Shown here one piece after another: positions 39,686 to 51,529 of a DNA stretch of 64,000 bases. The notes beneath the pieces were generated by a model, which was not told the origin of the DNA, made no database searches, and saw only the letters and a list, made by a program, of their open reading frames with translations. Source of the stretch: Ascarosepion bandense. Its lineage: Eukaryota; Mollusca; Cephalopoda; Sepiida; Sepiidae. A program made the position numbers and the translations under genes. Each line of letters opens with the position of its first letter. Positions within the stretch are counted from its first letter, which is position 1. The DNA lies in assembly GCA_037127315.1 (NCBI GenBank), contig JBBBDQ010000330.1, positions 7,255,001 to 7,319,000 of the forward strand, in the 5' to 3' direction.

Positions 39686-42607
39686 TGGCCTCAAAATATG
39701 CCAGTTTCAGATATCACTTCTACATTGGAAGTGAAATCTTTCTCTGGAGCATTCTTTTGAGGTCTGAAAACAGCCAGTAATTGCTGAGAGACGGAATGAA
39801 GAATAGGATGGATGCAAAAGCGATTCAAAGTGCAATTCATGTAATTTTGCTATCATTGTGATAGAGTTGTGGCAGTTTGTTGTCTTGGGGAGAGACCACT
39901 TTTTTCTTCATTTGTGGTCATTTTTTAGTGATTTCTTCCTTCAAACATGACTATAATATTCGCTACTGATGCTTCTTCCTTTCTCAAGGTAATTGATGAA
40001 CAAAATATCTTACACATTCCAAAATACTGAAGTCAAAACCTTGCCTGCTGATGTTTGTGACTTCGGTCACTTTGGATGGTTTTCGCCTGCTGCTGTCCAC
40101 TCAGCTGCCTGCTGATTTGACTCCTGAGTGAAGCAGTGGATCCACATTTCATCCATTGTCACATATTTTATGCAAAACCTTTTTGTGTTGAAACAGTTGC
40201 AAACAATGCTCTAAATCATCAACGTATTGTTTTTGATTGACTGTGAAAAACATGGTGCACACTTTGAACAGTTTTTTTTTTCATTGACAATGTTTATTCA
40301 AAATGATGAATAAATTGCCTTCTGATATGATCAACTCCTCTGCTATCTTATGCAAGTTCATTTTATGATCAGTCAAAACAAGTTTTTTAGGGGGGAGTTT
40401 TTTTTTTGTTTTTTGGTGTTTTCCAGAAACTGCTATTTTTGGACAACCTGAGTGTTCAGCATCATTTGTGTATGGCCGTGTTTAAAGTCAACATACCTAA
40501 CATTAGTAATGTAAAAAATTTTACCTTACTTTCTTACCTTGACAAGTTGTATTGACAACTAACTAAAATTGGAGAGAATGTCCCCCCCCCCCCCCAGACA
40601 CGTGACAGCTAGAGGTTGGCCACTACTCACAGAATCAGGTAAGAGGGAGGTGAAGTAATTTCATGATCAAGGGAGAATTAAAAATGGCAAAGGAATCAAA
40701 TTCTAAGAGATCCATACGTTTAAACAAGAACTATATCGGGGTACTTATAGTGCCAGGATGCGCATGGATAGTTGTTCCTGCAAGTTCCTCTGGTGGGCGA
40801 CCCTGAAGCCACACTACGCTGTAGTCTGCACCAGTCCCCTTCCTATGCATGTTGTAGTTGATGAATGTTTTCTAGCACTACTTGAGCCCTGTCCTTATCA
40901 AAAATAACTGAATACTCACAACAACCAATACAATACAAAACGAGCCTCACAAAAATCACCTAGACCCCTCAGCATTTCCTTCACTAATATCCGTAGAATT
41001 TGTACTAACATTTGCAGAGTGAAATCTTTCCTTTACAAAAAGGTCCCCAGATCCTAGCTTTCTGAAACTAACCTGAACCCCTCAATCCCCTCCTCTGATT
41101 TCTCGATCCCAGATTACCTTCCCTACTTTAGGAAGGCTGCAGCGTTCATATGCGTGACCTAGGAGTCTATGTCAGCAAACGTCTTCCCTTGGCTAGAGGT
41201 ATTTGTCTTGAATCTTATGACCATCCATATATGCGCCTGTCTCACACTACTAAACTCAGTTAGCTATCTTTTCTATTTCTATTGCTCCCCTTCCTCTACC
41301 GACTGTTCCTTGCTGGACAGTATATCTGATAATATAGATAAGGCCATTGCCTCTCACCCATTCGCCAATATATTTGTGTTTGGTGACTTCAATGCCCACC
41401 ACGTCAATTGGCTGGAAAACTGTTACTGATCTTGCTGGCATCCACACACTGAAATTTGCAATCACCCAGTCTCTCATGCAAGTGGTGGACTTCCTCACAT
41501 GTTCACCAGTATGTGTGAAGGACAAGCCTCTGCTAGATCTTTTCACTTCTATCTCTGACTCTTGCCATATGATGCAGCTTTGCCTTCTTGGCAACTCTGA
41601 TCATGAAGTGGTTTCTGTTAGTATCTCTCCACTCCCCTTCCCTCAAGGAATCTCCAACCAGCAGAATGGGAGACATGAGATTTTCTGTGTGACGTCCCTT
41701 GGAAGAAATTGTTTAGTACTCCCCATTGAAGACTGTGCTTCTGAGGTCTCCTGAGTGAAAGCTGGCATGGATGCTTTCATTCCAGCCAGAAAGTTTCACC
41801 TTAAACCCCATTTGCCCCCTGGTTTTCCTCTGCCTGTTTAGCTGCCAAGGCCCACAAAAATTATTACTTCCGGCTTTATTGGAGCCACACATCTGACCAT
41901 AACAGGCGACTATTTGCCTCTGCTTGAAATGAGTGTAAGAGGATCCTCAATGATGCTAAGCCCTTGTTTGCAGGCAGAATGAAGCACCATATATTAGCAC
42001 ACAAGTTTGGCCCCAAAGGCTACTGGCAAATCTGCAAAAGTGTGCTAAATAGCAGGAAACCTTCCATTCCTCCTTTAAAAGTTTAAATGCAATATCAACT
42101 GTCATCTCTTATCTCCTTGATTCCAATCCTTCTTCTCACTTTACTCTCACACAGCTCTTTACACCAATGTACATGTCCATCTCTTACCCATTCTCCTACA
42201 TCTACTATGACCTGTTCTCTCTTCACTATTATATAACCCCTGGAGCACCAGTAGTAGTTCTTTGGTTAAGGTGAGTTGATTATATATAAAAAAAAACAAA
42301 AAAAAAACACTTTGTAACCATTGTTTCTGATAAAGCAGAGTCCAAATAACACTTATCAAGCTATTGCTTTGCTTGAACAGTATTTTCCCCCATCAGAAAA
42401 CAATACTTTATCAGCACATGAAATTCAGATTTTTCAACTGTTTTGAAAATTTGCAACAGTAGCTTCACTGAAATAACTAATTTGTAAATTAATCTGATTG
42501 AATCCAAATTTTGTCATTTGAAGGTTAGTACTTCATAAAAACCATATGGATATTTTTAATAAGTGACACCATCTGTATGTCAGGGTGGGATTTATTGAGT
42601 GATGCGT
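39686..42607 (-). mobile_element. mariner copy 2, inverted, 3' truncated and split
   Basis: The minus strand matches copy 1 from its 5' end (42607, next to TA at 42608-42609; end ACGCATCACTCAATAAATCC) to about 42306, and again from 40497 to 39686. The 3' end and right inverted repeat are missing. The gap is filled by a LINE insertion (40498 to about 42305). The two copies have their 5' ends facing outward, and about 125 bases outside those ends are also inverted copies of each other. Confidence 0.8.
40498..42305 (+). mobile_element. Jockey-like LINE insertion lacking the RT domain
   Basis: The plus frames from 41169 and 41347 are parts of an endonuclease (EN) domain: DNIDKAIASHPFANIFVFGD FNAHHVNWL (GDFN motif), then AGIHTLKFAITQSLMQVVDF and LGNSDHEVVSVSISPLP (SDH motif), joined by a frameshift near 41425. 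At about 42070 the sequence jumps from FGPKGYWQICKSVLNSRKPS to the 3' end 'aaagtttaaatgcaatatca', so the RT is deleted. It starts after the mariner break at 40498. A 14-base C run lies at 40582-40595. The 3' tail has 'tttggttaaggtgagttgat'. Confidence 0.75.
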
Positions 42608-43135
42608 TACTACAAATATTTGTAGGATACAGTTATTTGATATAATTGGTCATTTCATTTATTCATGCATTTTTTTTTAAGAATTTAAAATTTTCAGTAT
42701 TGAAAGATTTTTCCCCACCATCTACTTCATTAAATTTTTAATAGCTAAAGCTCTGAGTCTTTTCCATGTACTTCATGATATTTTATATAGGTGTTATAAA
42801 TAATCAAGAGTGGTTTCCCTTTGTTTTGATACTCTCTTTCAGAGAGCCATTTCCATTTACTGAGACTATAAAAGGATGCTATACACATACTTTGTATTCT
42901 CAGCTGAAAAAGCTTTCTTACACCTGCATACTTTACATCATTTTATGTCCTTACAAAAGGATGAACATGAAAGTCTTTTCACCCTCCCACATTTTTCATA
43001 AAATTTTTATATAGCTAAAAACAAATCTTTTCCCCTATTCTTCCTGAAATTTTCAATTACTGAAATATTCTCACTAATTAAATGACTAAACATCAGAATT
43101 TGTTTGTTTTTAATCTTTTTACAGTTGAGGTAAAA
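42608..43135. other. Unassigned; outer inverted flank of the mariner pair
   Basis: 42608-42725 is the inverse of 38150-38273. Two similar segments, near 42713-42770 and 42980-43035 ('catttttcataaaattttta'), form a weak direct repeat. No gene. Confidence 0.5.
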
Positions 43136-43400
43136 ACTTTTGACCCCACACCACCTATTCTGTCATATCTTTGTAATCATCATTACATCCCTCCAACTCT
43201 TTCTGAATCTTCTGTATTGTCCTCAGATTGACATACAAGCCTTGAAATATTCATACTAGACCTTCCAATGTTAATACCAAGCAGTACAACATACCACTTC
43301 CAATTTTTTTTCTTGCAGATGGTGCCCAACTGACCCTACTATGCTGTGCAGTTGACAAAAATCAGAAACAAACAATGTGCATGCATGAAATTAAAAATAT
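43136..43400 (-). mobile_element. Tc1/mariner transposase N-terminal relic
   Basis: The minus-strand pieces 'RTIQKIQKELEGCNDDYKDM'-like bases and 'caactgcacagcatagtagg' match the same family as 32331-33060 and 56185-56660. Many breaks. Confidence 0.55.
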
Positions 43401-45002
43401 AAAAGGATGACATCTTACTCATCGCACCCTGCTAGGACTCAGGTCAGTGGATGAGGAGAGAATACCTTTTGACAGCATGCCAAATCAACATCAAGGAGCA
43501 GAAGGCATTTGACATCAAGATAAGAGAATCAAGAAGGCACAAGATTATCAACCAATTGTAGAAAGACTAAACTAAAGAATTTTGAAGTTCAAGTGAAAAT
43601 TCTCCTGCAGCTGAACAACAAGGAATGAAAAGAAATTTTCCCAAACACAAACTGAGAATTTAAAAGGGATTTTTCTAAAATGACTTTATGTCCCAGAGAC
43701 TGTTATGGGGCAAGTAAAAAAAGTAGGTGTTTTCTGTTTTTCTGAAAGGTGGTTGCACCTACCTTTTTTTTAATTATTTTCTCTTGTCACTGAATGCTCG
43801 ATTTCCCAAACTGTTTTTGTTTTTATTCAGTGTAACCATTTTTATCAGAAATTTGCTATCCTGCCTTAATTAGGTGCACAGAAGAGAATTTTTGTGCAAA
43901 AAACGTTTTTGTGCTTGTTTCAAATATTTTTCCTTTAAAATTTTATGCATGGTTTGAGTCTTGTTTTGTGATTTTTGTCTATTATGACATGCTATTCCTA
44001 CTAACTAGGTCTTTGTGTTTGGCACAAAAACTTAGACTTAGTAGGAAATTAAACTTTTATATTTTGTACAAAGAGACAAATTTGTTCTTTGTGTAATTTT
44101 AAAATTTGTATAAATGAGGCTGCAAATTTAAATGTTGAAGTTCAGCAGTGAAAAGCTAGAATGACTTGTGATTTGCCAGTTAAATGTTACTTTCATCTTA
44201 TCAGTATCAATTGCCTGAAATTATTAAAATTTTCAACTATACCATGGCACTCCTGGGAATTAACTCAGACAGCCCAAGCAGCCATTGTGGGAATCTCTTG
44301 ATTAATATATAAGCATATTAAGCATTTTTTTTCTTTACTGACATCTTTTCTCAATTCAAATTCCAAGAGCCACTCAAAGGATTACTGAATGAAGTTGTCA
44401 TGTTTATACAAGTGGAAGAAGTTCAGATTATGAGGGTACTGCAGGTTGATGGGTCCTACTAACATTTTATTCTCAGTTTGAATGTTTTGTCGTATTTTGT
44501 TTTCATTATGAGTGGGTCCATGTCATAAGAAATTAACAGCAAAATCATCCAGAATGATGGCAACATATATTGAGGTACCTACTATTGAGTATCTTACATT
44601 AAGACATAAGAAAAAAAAAGAAAAAATCATCCAAACCTGAGTGTGACACGAGAAATAAATATATATATATATATATTCTTGACTACTCAATGGTATAATT
44701 ATTAAAAAAAATGAAAGAAAAAAAAAACTTAAAGAGCAAACATGCAACAAGAGCTTTCATAACTGATAGTAAAGTTTAATAACTAGTAGTAAAGAGAATG
44801 GACTCAGCTAATGCTGCCTCACTATGAGCATGGCAGGAGGAAAATACATATATATTACATTATAAATACACAAAGATTTTTATTATAATAGAAGATTGGA
44901 TTTATCCTTTCCCCCATCATTTCATGCCATATATTTTTATAAGAAAAAAGTTACAGACATTTGTATATAATGTCAAATTTTTGTGACGTGTGTTTTACTA
45001 AA
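43401..45002. other. No gene seen
   Basis: Includes (TA)n at 44657-44676 and a possible LINE scrap at 44365-44460. Open frames are short and featureless. Confidence 0.45.
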
Positions 45003-45032
45003 ACACCATTTCAATACGCGGTATTATGGTGT
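45003..45032. repeat. Short hairpin with CpG loop
   Basis: ACACCAT (45003-45009) pairs with ATGGTGT (45026-45032) and AATAC with GTATT, loop GCG, with a three-base bulge on the left. Function unknown. Confidence 0.5.
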
Positions 45033-45159
45033 ATGTTGAATGAATGGAAATGAATTAATTTTTGTGGCGATTGAGTAAATTGTAATGAATGAATGGGTCA
45101 TAAATTAAATTAGCTAGGTTTAGGATAGTCAGTGATGACCAAACTCACTCCACTTCCCC

Positions 45160-45560
45160 TTTCGGCCTTGTAACAGTTGTCTCTAGATTTAAAGTTGATT
45201 CTAGACTTGAAAAGATTAAGATTGTAATGATTAGAGAAGCATCCTATTACAAAGTAGTGCTCTTAGAAAGAAGCTGTGTAGAACTTACTCCTTACTAATG
45301 GAATATGAAGAGAATAAGGATTATTTAACCCTGAACATGATAGGGAGAGACCTCTGTATAGGTTTGAACATTTGTCATGTAAATAGCAATAGGCTTGTGA
45401 AGTTTAATTTGTGGGAAAAGAGCTGTAGGGTGTAAAATTCAATACCTACAAGGCAGCGTAGATTCCTTTGAACTCTTAAGGTGGATTTGAGCAATTCCAG
45501 CCCAGATATGGTAGCAATTTTCCATTCTATGTCCCTGATATGACTCAGGTAAAGTGACCA
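45160..45560 (-). mobile_element. LINE C-terminal fragment (second subfamily)
   Basis: Shares 'gattctagacttgaaaagat', 'agagaagcatcctattac' and 'gtagaacttactccttacta' with 15780-16170 and 60270-60610. Confidence 0.6.
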
Positions 45561-45579
45561 GAAATTTAAATTTGAGCTC

Positions 45580-46010
45580 TGTAGCTATGTGTTTGGCAGT
45601 AAATGTTGGACAATCTCAAGGATGAAGGAGAGGCTTGAGGCAGCAGAAATGTGGTTTTACAGAAAGATGCTGAGAATGCCATGGACTGAGCTTGTGACTA
45701 ATGACAAGGTTTTGGAGACAATGGAAACAAGGAGAAAACTCATAATTAACATAAGGAAGAGACAGATGTGGTTTCTGGGACATGTAATGAGGAAGGAGGG
45801 CCTGGAGAACTTAATACTCACAGGACAGATAGAGGGAAACAGAGCGAGACATAATTGATAAACCTGAGCAAATGGACAGCAGAGCAGAGTTTGGAAGAGA
45901 TACCAAGAGGAAGAATTTTCAGAGCAACAAGAGACAGAGCCAAGTGGAAGTCCATGATTGCCTACATCTTAATGGGATGTGGCACATGAAGAATAAGAAT
46001 ATAGCAACAA
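45580..46010 (+). mobile_element. RTE-like C-terminal fragment
   Basis: The plus frame from 45589 has 89 codons: SKCWTISRMKERLEAAEMWF, VTNDKVLETMETRRKLIINI, then WFLGHVMRKEGLENLILTGQ. It ends with the 3' signature 'gggatgtggcacatgaagaa'. It is the cleanest RTE segment here, still 5' truncated and frameshifted after QIEGN. Confidence 0.8.
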
Positions 46011-46384
46011 CTAACTAGAATTTTTTTTTGACTAATTCAGTTTTAACACTAAAAATGTCTATTTTGTTATAGGTGGCTACAAGTAAAATGGTATACGAGA
46101 CTTTCTGACCCCAAGAATCAACATTTTTTTTAATTTTCTGGCATAGAAAAAAAAAAGTTAGATATGCTTAGAAGACTGATAATGCACTTATATACTGTAC
46201 TAATGAACGACTTGTATATTTTTAAGAATAGCTAGATGTCATGTTAGACAAAACATGTAAATATTTTAAGAGTAAAACATGAAAAAAAGACTTTCTTGCT
46301 TTCATGATAGTGATAAGATGAGATTCTTGGGTTGCTGCCATTAATTTCAGATAAATTTTATAAATATGGGGCTTTGGTTTATAG

Positions 46385-46462
46385 CTGATGTCAGATAATG
46401 CTGTGGAAATTATTGGAGTGGAAAACCCATCAAGTGCTATTGATATCAGAAAAGAAATGTAA
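46385..46462 (+). CDS. Candidate short terminal exon, unrecognised gene
   Basis: After an acceptor-like 'ctttggtttatag' the plus strand reads LMSDNAVEIIGVENPSSAID IRKEM and a stop at 46460. The residues look like ordinary protein, not repeat. Downstream are AATAAA-type signals near 46511-46530. I cannot name the gene, there is no upstream exon I trust, and a 26-codon frame can arise by chance. Confidence 0.25.
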   Translation: MMSDNAVEIIGVENPSSAIDIRKEM

Positions 46463-47308
46463 CATCAACTGACAGCTAGTGGCTTGTAAATGCCACAGAA
46501 TGGAATTTAAAAATAAAACCAGTAATAAAGAGAAGAGGCTATCTTCCACCAATTTCACAAGTAAGAGAGAATGTATTGGATAAATAGCTGAACCAAGATA
46601 TAGTATGACTGAGTAAATAGAAATGAAATGGAGAAGAAAGAAAAAGAAAAAAATAATGTTAGCTTTTTCTATGTTTTGCTTATGTTTAAGGATATGTCAA
46701 GGATAAGGAAATGTCAAAGATCTATGTATTGTGTCTGAAGAAGAATTAAACAAAGAAGCATAAAAAGGAAATCAGGTATTTTTTTTTTACAGGAATAAAT
46801 GGTCACAATGAAAAAAAAATTAAACAAAGAAAGTGGATGTTTTAGCTTGCTAATATTTTATTTGCTAGCAACAATATTTCCATTGTAAATCATGACCAAA
46901 AATTTTAAAATGCATTCAATATTTTAAGAAAAAAAAAAATTATAAGATGAATTAATAGTATTTCTAAAATATTTTGCTAATGATACTTATTTTTCTATCA
47001 TTTCAAAAAAGGAGAAGAGAGGAGGAGAGAGAAGATGGAGAGGAGGAGAGAGAAGAGAAAGAGGAAAGAGAGGAGAGAAAGACAATTGAAAGAGAAGAGA
47101 CTACACAGAGAATAATAGACAGAGGCTACAAATTTGTCAATTATAATCACTTTTATTATTTGCCAAACTAGTATTTCTGACACTGACCTTTAAGTTGAAC
47201 TCACTAAAACCATAATCCTTTTTATTCCTTCTTTTAAGTTTTAAATTCTCACATCTCTTGTCTTCCTTATTCAGATTTTTATATTTAAATAATTTGTTTG
47301 TCACTCAC

Positions 47309-47340
<32 letters not shown>

Positions 47341-47398
47341 TTAAATCTATAATTCAAAACTGTTTTTAATCCTATCTCTCCTCAATCCTGTTAATGCA

Positions 47399-47445
<47 letters not shown>

Positions 47446-47803
47446 CTTGTAGCAGTAATTTCACTGAAAACCCAGATGTTAATATGACAAAGGCAAGAAT
47501 GGTGATGCTCAAAAAAATAATGAGGCAATAGACAAGGTGAAAACTTATTTGTTAAAGAGAAAAAAATAATAGCAAGGATATGAAAAGTCAAATCTATTTG
47601 AAGTAGAAATCAATATTTTATGATTTGTTGTAGATGCATTTTTTTTTTAAAAGGAGATTCTTTCAATTGCAAAAGACTATCAGAAGAATATGAAAAGAAT
47701 TACCACTTGCTTAACTGGTAACTGCAACTAACTAAATTATTACAATTTTAGCTATTAAAAACTAATCTTTAATACTTTATACATCTTTACTGAAAGAATT
47801 TTG

Positions 47804-47840
<37 letters not shown>

Positions 47841-47880
47841 AGGGAAACATATTAGGTGAAAAATACTGTGAAAAAAATTG
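46463..47880. other. No gene; purine tract, A run and (TA)n
   Basis: 47008-47102 is a GGA/GAGA purine tract. 47310-47337 is an A run. 47402-47443 is (TA)n. 47812-47838 is another A run. Open frames over them are artefacts. Confidence 0.6.
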
Positions 47881-47985
47881 CTCAACCCCCTCAGCACATC
47901 CCCTTTTGGGGATGCCTCAGTCAATGAGTCCAACCTTCACCTAAAGAGGTGCTTTCTTGTGGGATGGCCCTCTGGGGGTTGTGTT
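47881..47985 (+). repeat. Structured repeat with nested hairpins, copy 2
   Basis: Inverted relative of 8317-8432. Closing arms CAACCCCC (47883-47890) and GGGGGTTG (47974-47981); hairpins ATCCCC/GGGGAT (47898-47913), CACCT/AGGTG (47938-47951) and GGG/CCC (47961-47970). The sequence has drifted from copy 1 while the pairings remain. Confidence 0.6.
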
Positions 47986-48146
47986 AATATGAATTTTCAA
48001 TTTTCTTGGTGATACTAATTCAGTAATCTTTGAACCAAACAAAATTTATACCATTTATACACATTACAGAATTCATTTCATTAAGTTTAAGGAAATTATT
48101 TTCAATATACATAGTATAGCAATAATTTTGTAGTTTCATGATGATG

Positions 48147-48180
<34 letters not shown>

Positions 48181-48509
48181 TTCTCAATCTTTTTTTATCA
48201 ATGCCACTAATTCAGTGAGGAATATTAATCACCAAGATTAAGTATTTTAAAATGAAAATTTCAGATCAAAATTAATTTTCAAACTACTTGTCATGATTTG
48301 GATTTATTGATTCAACCTCATAAGTAATTTCAGCTGAAAACAGGCAGTTTCACAAAAGTTTGAAGGTGTGTGTGTGTAGGAGGGGGGGGCGTTAATGAGT
48401 TATAGATAGAAAACTATAGTCTTATTTTCATGCTAGATTTTGTGTTAAAGAGAATTTATCCAGGTAAAGTCAGTTAAATTTGATCCTTTATTCAGTAAAT
48501 ATTAAGAAA
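47986..48509. other. No feature seen
   Basis: A 30-base A run at 48147-48176 and a short (TG)n/(G)n run at 48367-48390. No gene. Confidence 0.55.
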
Positions 48510-48803
48510 CTTTTTTTTTATTCATTTTATCCCAGGCAAGCAGTAAAGCCACTGAGAGATAAGGGGGTGCTCGAGTGTGAAAGAATAAGAAAAACATTAT
48601 TAAGGAGTGAGAACAATAAAAGAAAGAATCAAGACAACAGTTGACATTGTATTTCAATTTCTGGAGATTAAAGTTGATGGGAAAGCAAGGAGCCAGAAGA
48701 GAATTCCACAAGCAAGAAATGTGAGAGAAGAAAATATTAGCATAAAACTTATGGTTGCAACTAGCCAATTCAACTATAAATTAAAACCTTGTTGCCAGTC
48801 TAG

Positions 48804-49112
48804 TCAGTCAGTTAATTAACATATGTAATGCATGCTTGAGCGATCATGTCTATTGAGATATGGCTGACTAGGCAGAAGCTTTTCCCCACAGTAGGTTGCC
48901 ATTTATTTCTATGGTAGACCAGTTGCCAACCAAGGCTATAAAACCCCATCTGCCCTGCTATTCAATCCATATCTGGAGGGAGTAGAGATGGATCAATATC
49001 TTTCCCAAGGGTATTTGTGCATAAGTGAATGAAACAAATTTGTCTAAAATTCCAACTCGGCTCTCCAATTTCTCGTTCCAAGCTGATATCCATTACATCA
49101 CAATGCAAATCT
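48804..49112 (-). mobile_element. tRNA-SINE in tandem, first copy
   Basis: The minus strand matches the SINE at 21661-21967 from 'attgtgatgtaatggatatc' to 'aactgactgact'. It sits inside a LINE. Confidence 0.75.
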
Positions 49113-49338
49113 GATAGATGCTTTGGGCAATCATGTCTCAAAAGAGACATGACTGACTAGGCAGAAGATTACCCAGCAGTAATTTGCCTTTGCTTTCTGC
49201 AGTAGGGAAAAGAGAGATTAATACTTTTCCCAAGGGTATTTGTACATAAGTGAATGCAAGGAATTCAACTGGAATTTGAATCTGCTCTCCGATTTGTCAT
49301 TCCGAGTTGATATCCATTGCACCACAATACATATCTGG
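49113..49338 (-). mobile_element. tRNA-SINE in tandem, second copy (internal deletion)
   Basis: Same family and orientation, directly abutting. It lacks the 'ctatagccttggtcggcaacc' stretch. Its head reads GTGGTGCAATGGATATCAAC on the minus strand, and the hairpin CATGTCTC/GAGACATG is kept. Confidence 0.75.
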
Positions 49339-49740
49339 TACTGTGCTCAAATTCATAAAGTCTAGCTACCAAATAGGAAAGTTCATCTAAACAATGACCA
49401 TAAAAGGTAATTATATAAAAAGATACAAAAAAATCTACATTACTGTGACTGAAGCTGAGATGTCTGATCAGAAACAATAAAATTGCAGATTCTTTGGATT
49501 TTATCAAGAATCTAAAAATATATAGCAGAAGCACCAGACCAGATGTCAGCAGTATACAAAGCAAGGACAAATAGTAGACTTATAAATATGTAAGAGATTC
49601 TGTCACGAAAAATTGTCTTGCATGAGACAGAGGACCAGTTTTCCTAACTGCAGACCTAGCAATTGATTCAATATAATTTTTCACTTCATGTCAGCAGAAA
49701 TATGTCAGCCTGAGAATTCACTCTACTGAAGGTTAGCCTC

Positions 49741-50108
49741 AGTGATGCTAATGGGAAGCAGAAATGAATCTCAAATGATTAATAAAGGACAGTTTTGTTT
49801 TCAAGGCATTAAAATTAAGTATTACTTACCCCATCATAGTACTAAGTATGTCAGTAAATAGCATCCAGCAGCAAAGCTTCTGAATTAAAAGGTTATGAGG
49901 AGCTTGTAACCACCTCTTAATTGATATTGTTGCCAGTTTGTCAGGACACCAGGTGGTAACACCTGTTAAGGCCCCAGTTATCAGCAAACAGTGACCAACC
50001 AATACTGAGCAAAAACAGAACCATATGAAACTATAAAAATACACTTTATACTAATATACCACTAATACATTTTATATTTTTTAAAAAATTACCAACATAT
50101 CTATTTAG
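49741..50108. other. No feature seen
   Basis: No gene or recognised repeat. Confidence 0.45.
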
Positions 50109-50378
50109 TATTTGTCTATATTTCTGAGATGAGGCAGTACATTATTTGAACTATTGTCCTCATCTTTGTTGCCATTTGTACAACGTTTTGTACAGCCATT
50201 TGTACACTCCGGCCTTCTTCAGGTGCAAGGAATGAGGATTATATATACTGTAATAAAGAGTTTGATTCAAAATTTCTAGCACCTGAAGGAGGCTGGAGCA
50301 TACACTGGCCGAAACATCATAAAAATGGCAACTAAAATGAGAACAATAGTCCAAATAATGTAAATACTGTACATATCT
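50109..50378. mobile_element. Long-TIR foldback family, complete copy (copy e)
   Basis: The left arm (50109-50225, from TATTTGTCTATATTTCTGAG to GCCTTCTTCAGGTG) is the inverse of the right arm (50272-50378). The right arm reads CACCTGAAGGAGGCTGGAGC, then GGCCGAAACATC, and contains a hammerhead-like CTGAAGG...GAAAC. No coding frame. Relatives: 2780-3375, 10540, 11275, 18098, 52895, 56916. Confidence 0.75.
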
Positions 50379-50734
50379 ATTTATTATAGAATTACCAACA
50401 ATACATTTTATCTGTCGCCAAAGGCATACAATTGCTTCAGAATATCTAGATTTAAGCATTAAATAACCCATAAAGGATGATAAGCTGCTAAACAAATTCA
50501 GCTGAAACTGACCTTGACCCATCTAACAACAGATTGTAGGTCATTTTTAGATCAGCTACCAATTTGACCTTATTGAACTAAGACTTATGACTGACAAGTA
50601 GAATATTAACTGAATGTTAGAATATTAACTGAAATATCTGAAGCATAGTAAAAAGAATATCTTAGGGTAACTGCATTTTTGATATGTATATATATATATA
50701 TATATATTTTAGAACATGTACATAATTATTCTGC

Positions 50735-50785
50735 AAAGGTACGTTTGTTTCGACATTGAAACTTCAATGTCTCATCAGGCGGTGT
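50735..50785 (-). ncRNA. Hammerhead-like motif with intact core and strong helix II
   Basis: Minus strand: CTGATGA (50778-50772), then a seven-pair helix II G-ACATTG/CAATGT-C with loop AAGTTT, GAAA (50751-50748), a minimal helix III (A-U, C-G, loop AAAC), and H17 = A at 50740. All core bases and the conserved G10.1-C11.1 pair are present. Helix I pairing is poor here, so the single unit may be inactive or may work as a dimer, as proposed for minimal retroelement hammerheads. Confidence 0.65.
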
Positions 50786-51529
50786 GTAAAGTAATGGAAA
50801 TCTTTCTTTATATTGATTTAGTTTTGTTAGAGGTGTTGGTGTGGGTTAGTGATAGGGGAATAAGTCTCTGACCATTGGAATTTTTGGGGAGGGTCTTTTT
50901 TAAAGTGGTTGATTAATGAGTGTCTTTGATATAGGCTCTTAAAAGGACAGTGAAAGTTTGTTTAAACTTGTTTGAACTGATAGTGAGGTTACTGATGTGG
51001 AATGTAAATTTAGTGAGCTGATTTCAAATTCTAACGTAATCTACTAAACCATTTACATTTGAATTAATATAACAAGGAAAGACATGAATCTACCTTATCT
51101 CTCCCAGCTAAGAGTTAAATGATAGCACCAGTTGAGCTTTCTAGCCAGTTTAGAAGTAAGGCTACTCTGAATTCAAAACTGTATGAGACGAGGAGAAATC
51201 ACTCCATATTTCACAAGTCATAGCAACTAAAATTTTTTAAAATGTCTTGGAGAACCATGATCACCTCCATCTTTGACAGCAGCAGAAAAAAATACCCATT
51301 CATAATCCATCCAGCATTTTATAACCTAAGGGTAGGTCTTGAAGTAAAGCTCATTGGTACAGGATTAACATCTAAGTTAACCCTGTTTGATAAAGGTCTC
51401 CTAATGAGTCAAGAATAAAAATATATATATCTTCACTTAATGAATAGGTTCTGTTTCAATAAGTTGGTTGCTAAGTCAAAGTTGTACCTGACCGCTGTAA
51501 CAGACATGCTATGTTTGTAATATTCTTTC
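50786..51529. other. No gene seen
   Basis: Probably part of the retroelement whose end carries the hammerhead motif at 50735-50785; its identity is not established. Confidence 0.35.

Larger units (their letters stand above)
48510..49740 (-). mobile_element. LINE 3' region split by two SINEs
   Basis: 48510-48803 has the tail 'attttatcccaggcaagcag' and the decayed C-terminus. 49339-49740 continues upstream ('aatctaaaaatatatagcag', 'gcaccagaccagatgtcagc'), matching 20160-20550 of the reference copy. The break falls in 'gttgccagtct', where the reference reads 'gttgctaatctagtatctcg'. Confidence 0.75.

Noticed and set aside
40582..40595. 14-base C run as a possible regulatory or structural element
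   Set aside because: A lone homopolymer; sequencing or assembly error cannot be excluded and nothing pairs with it nearby.
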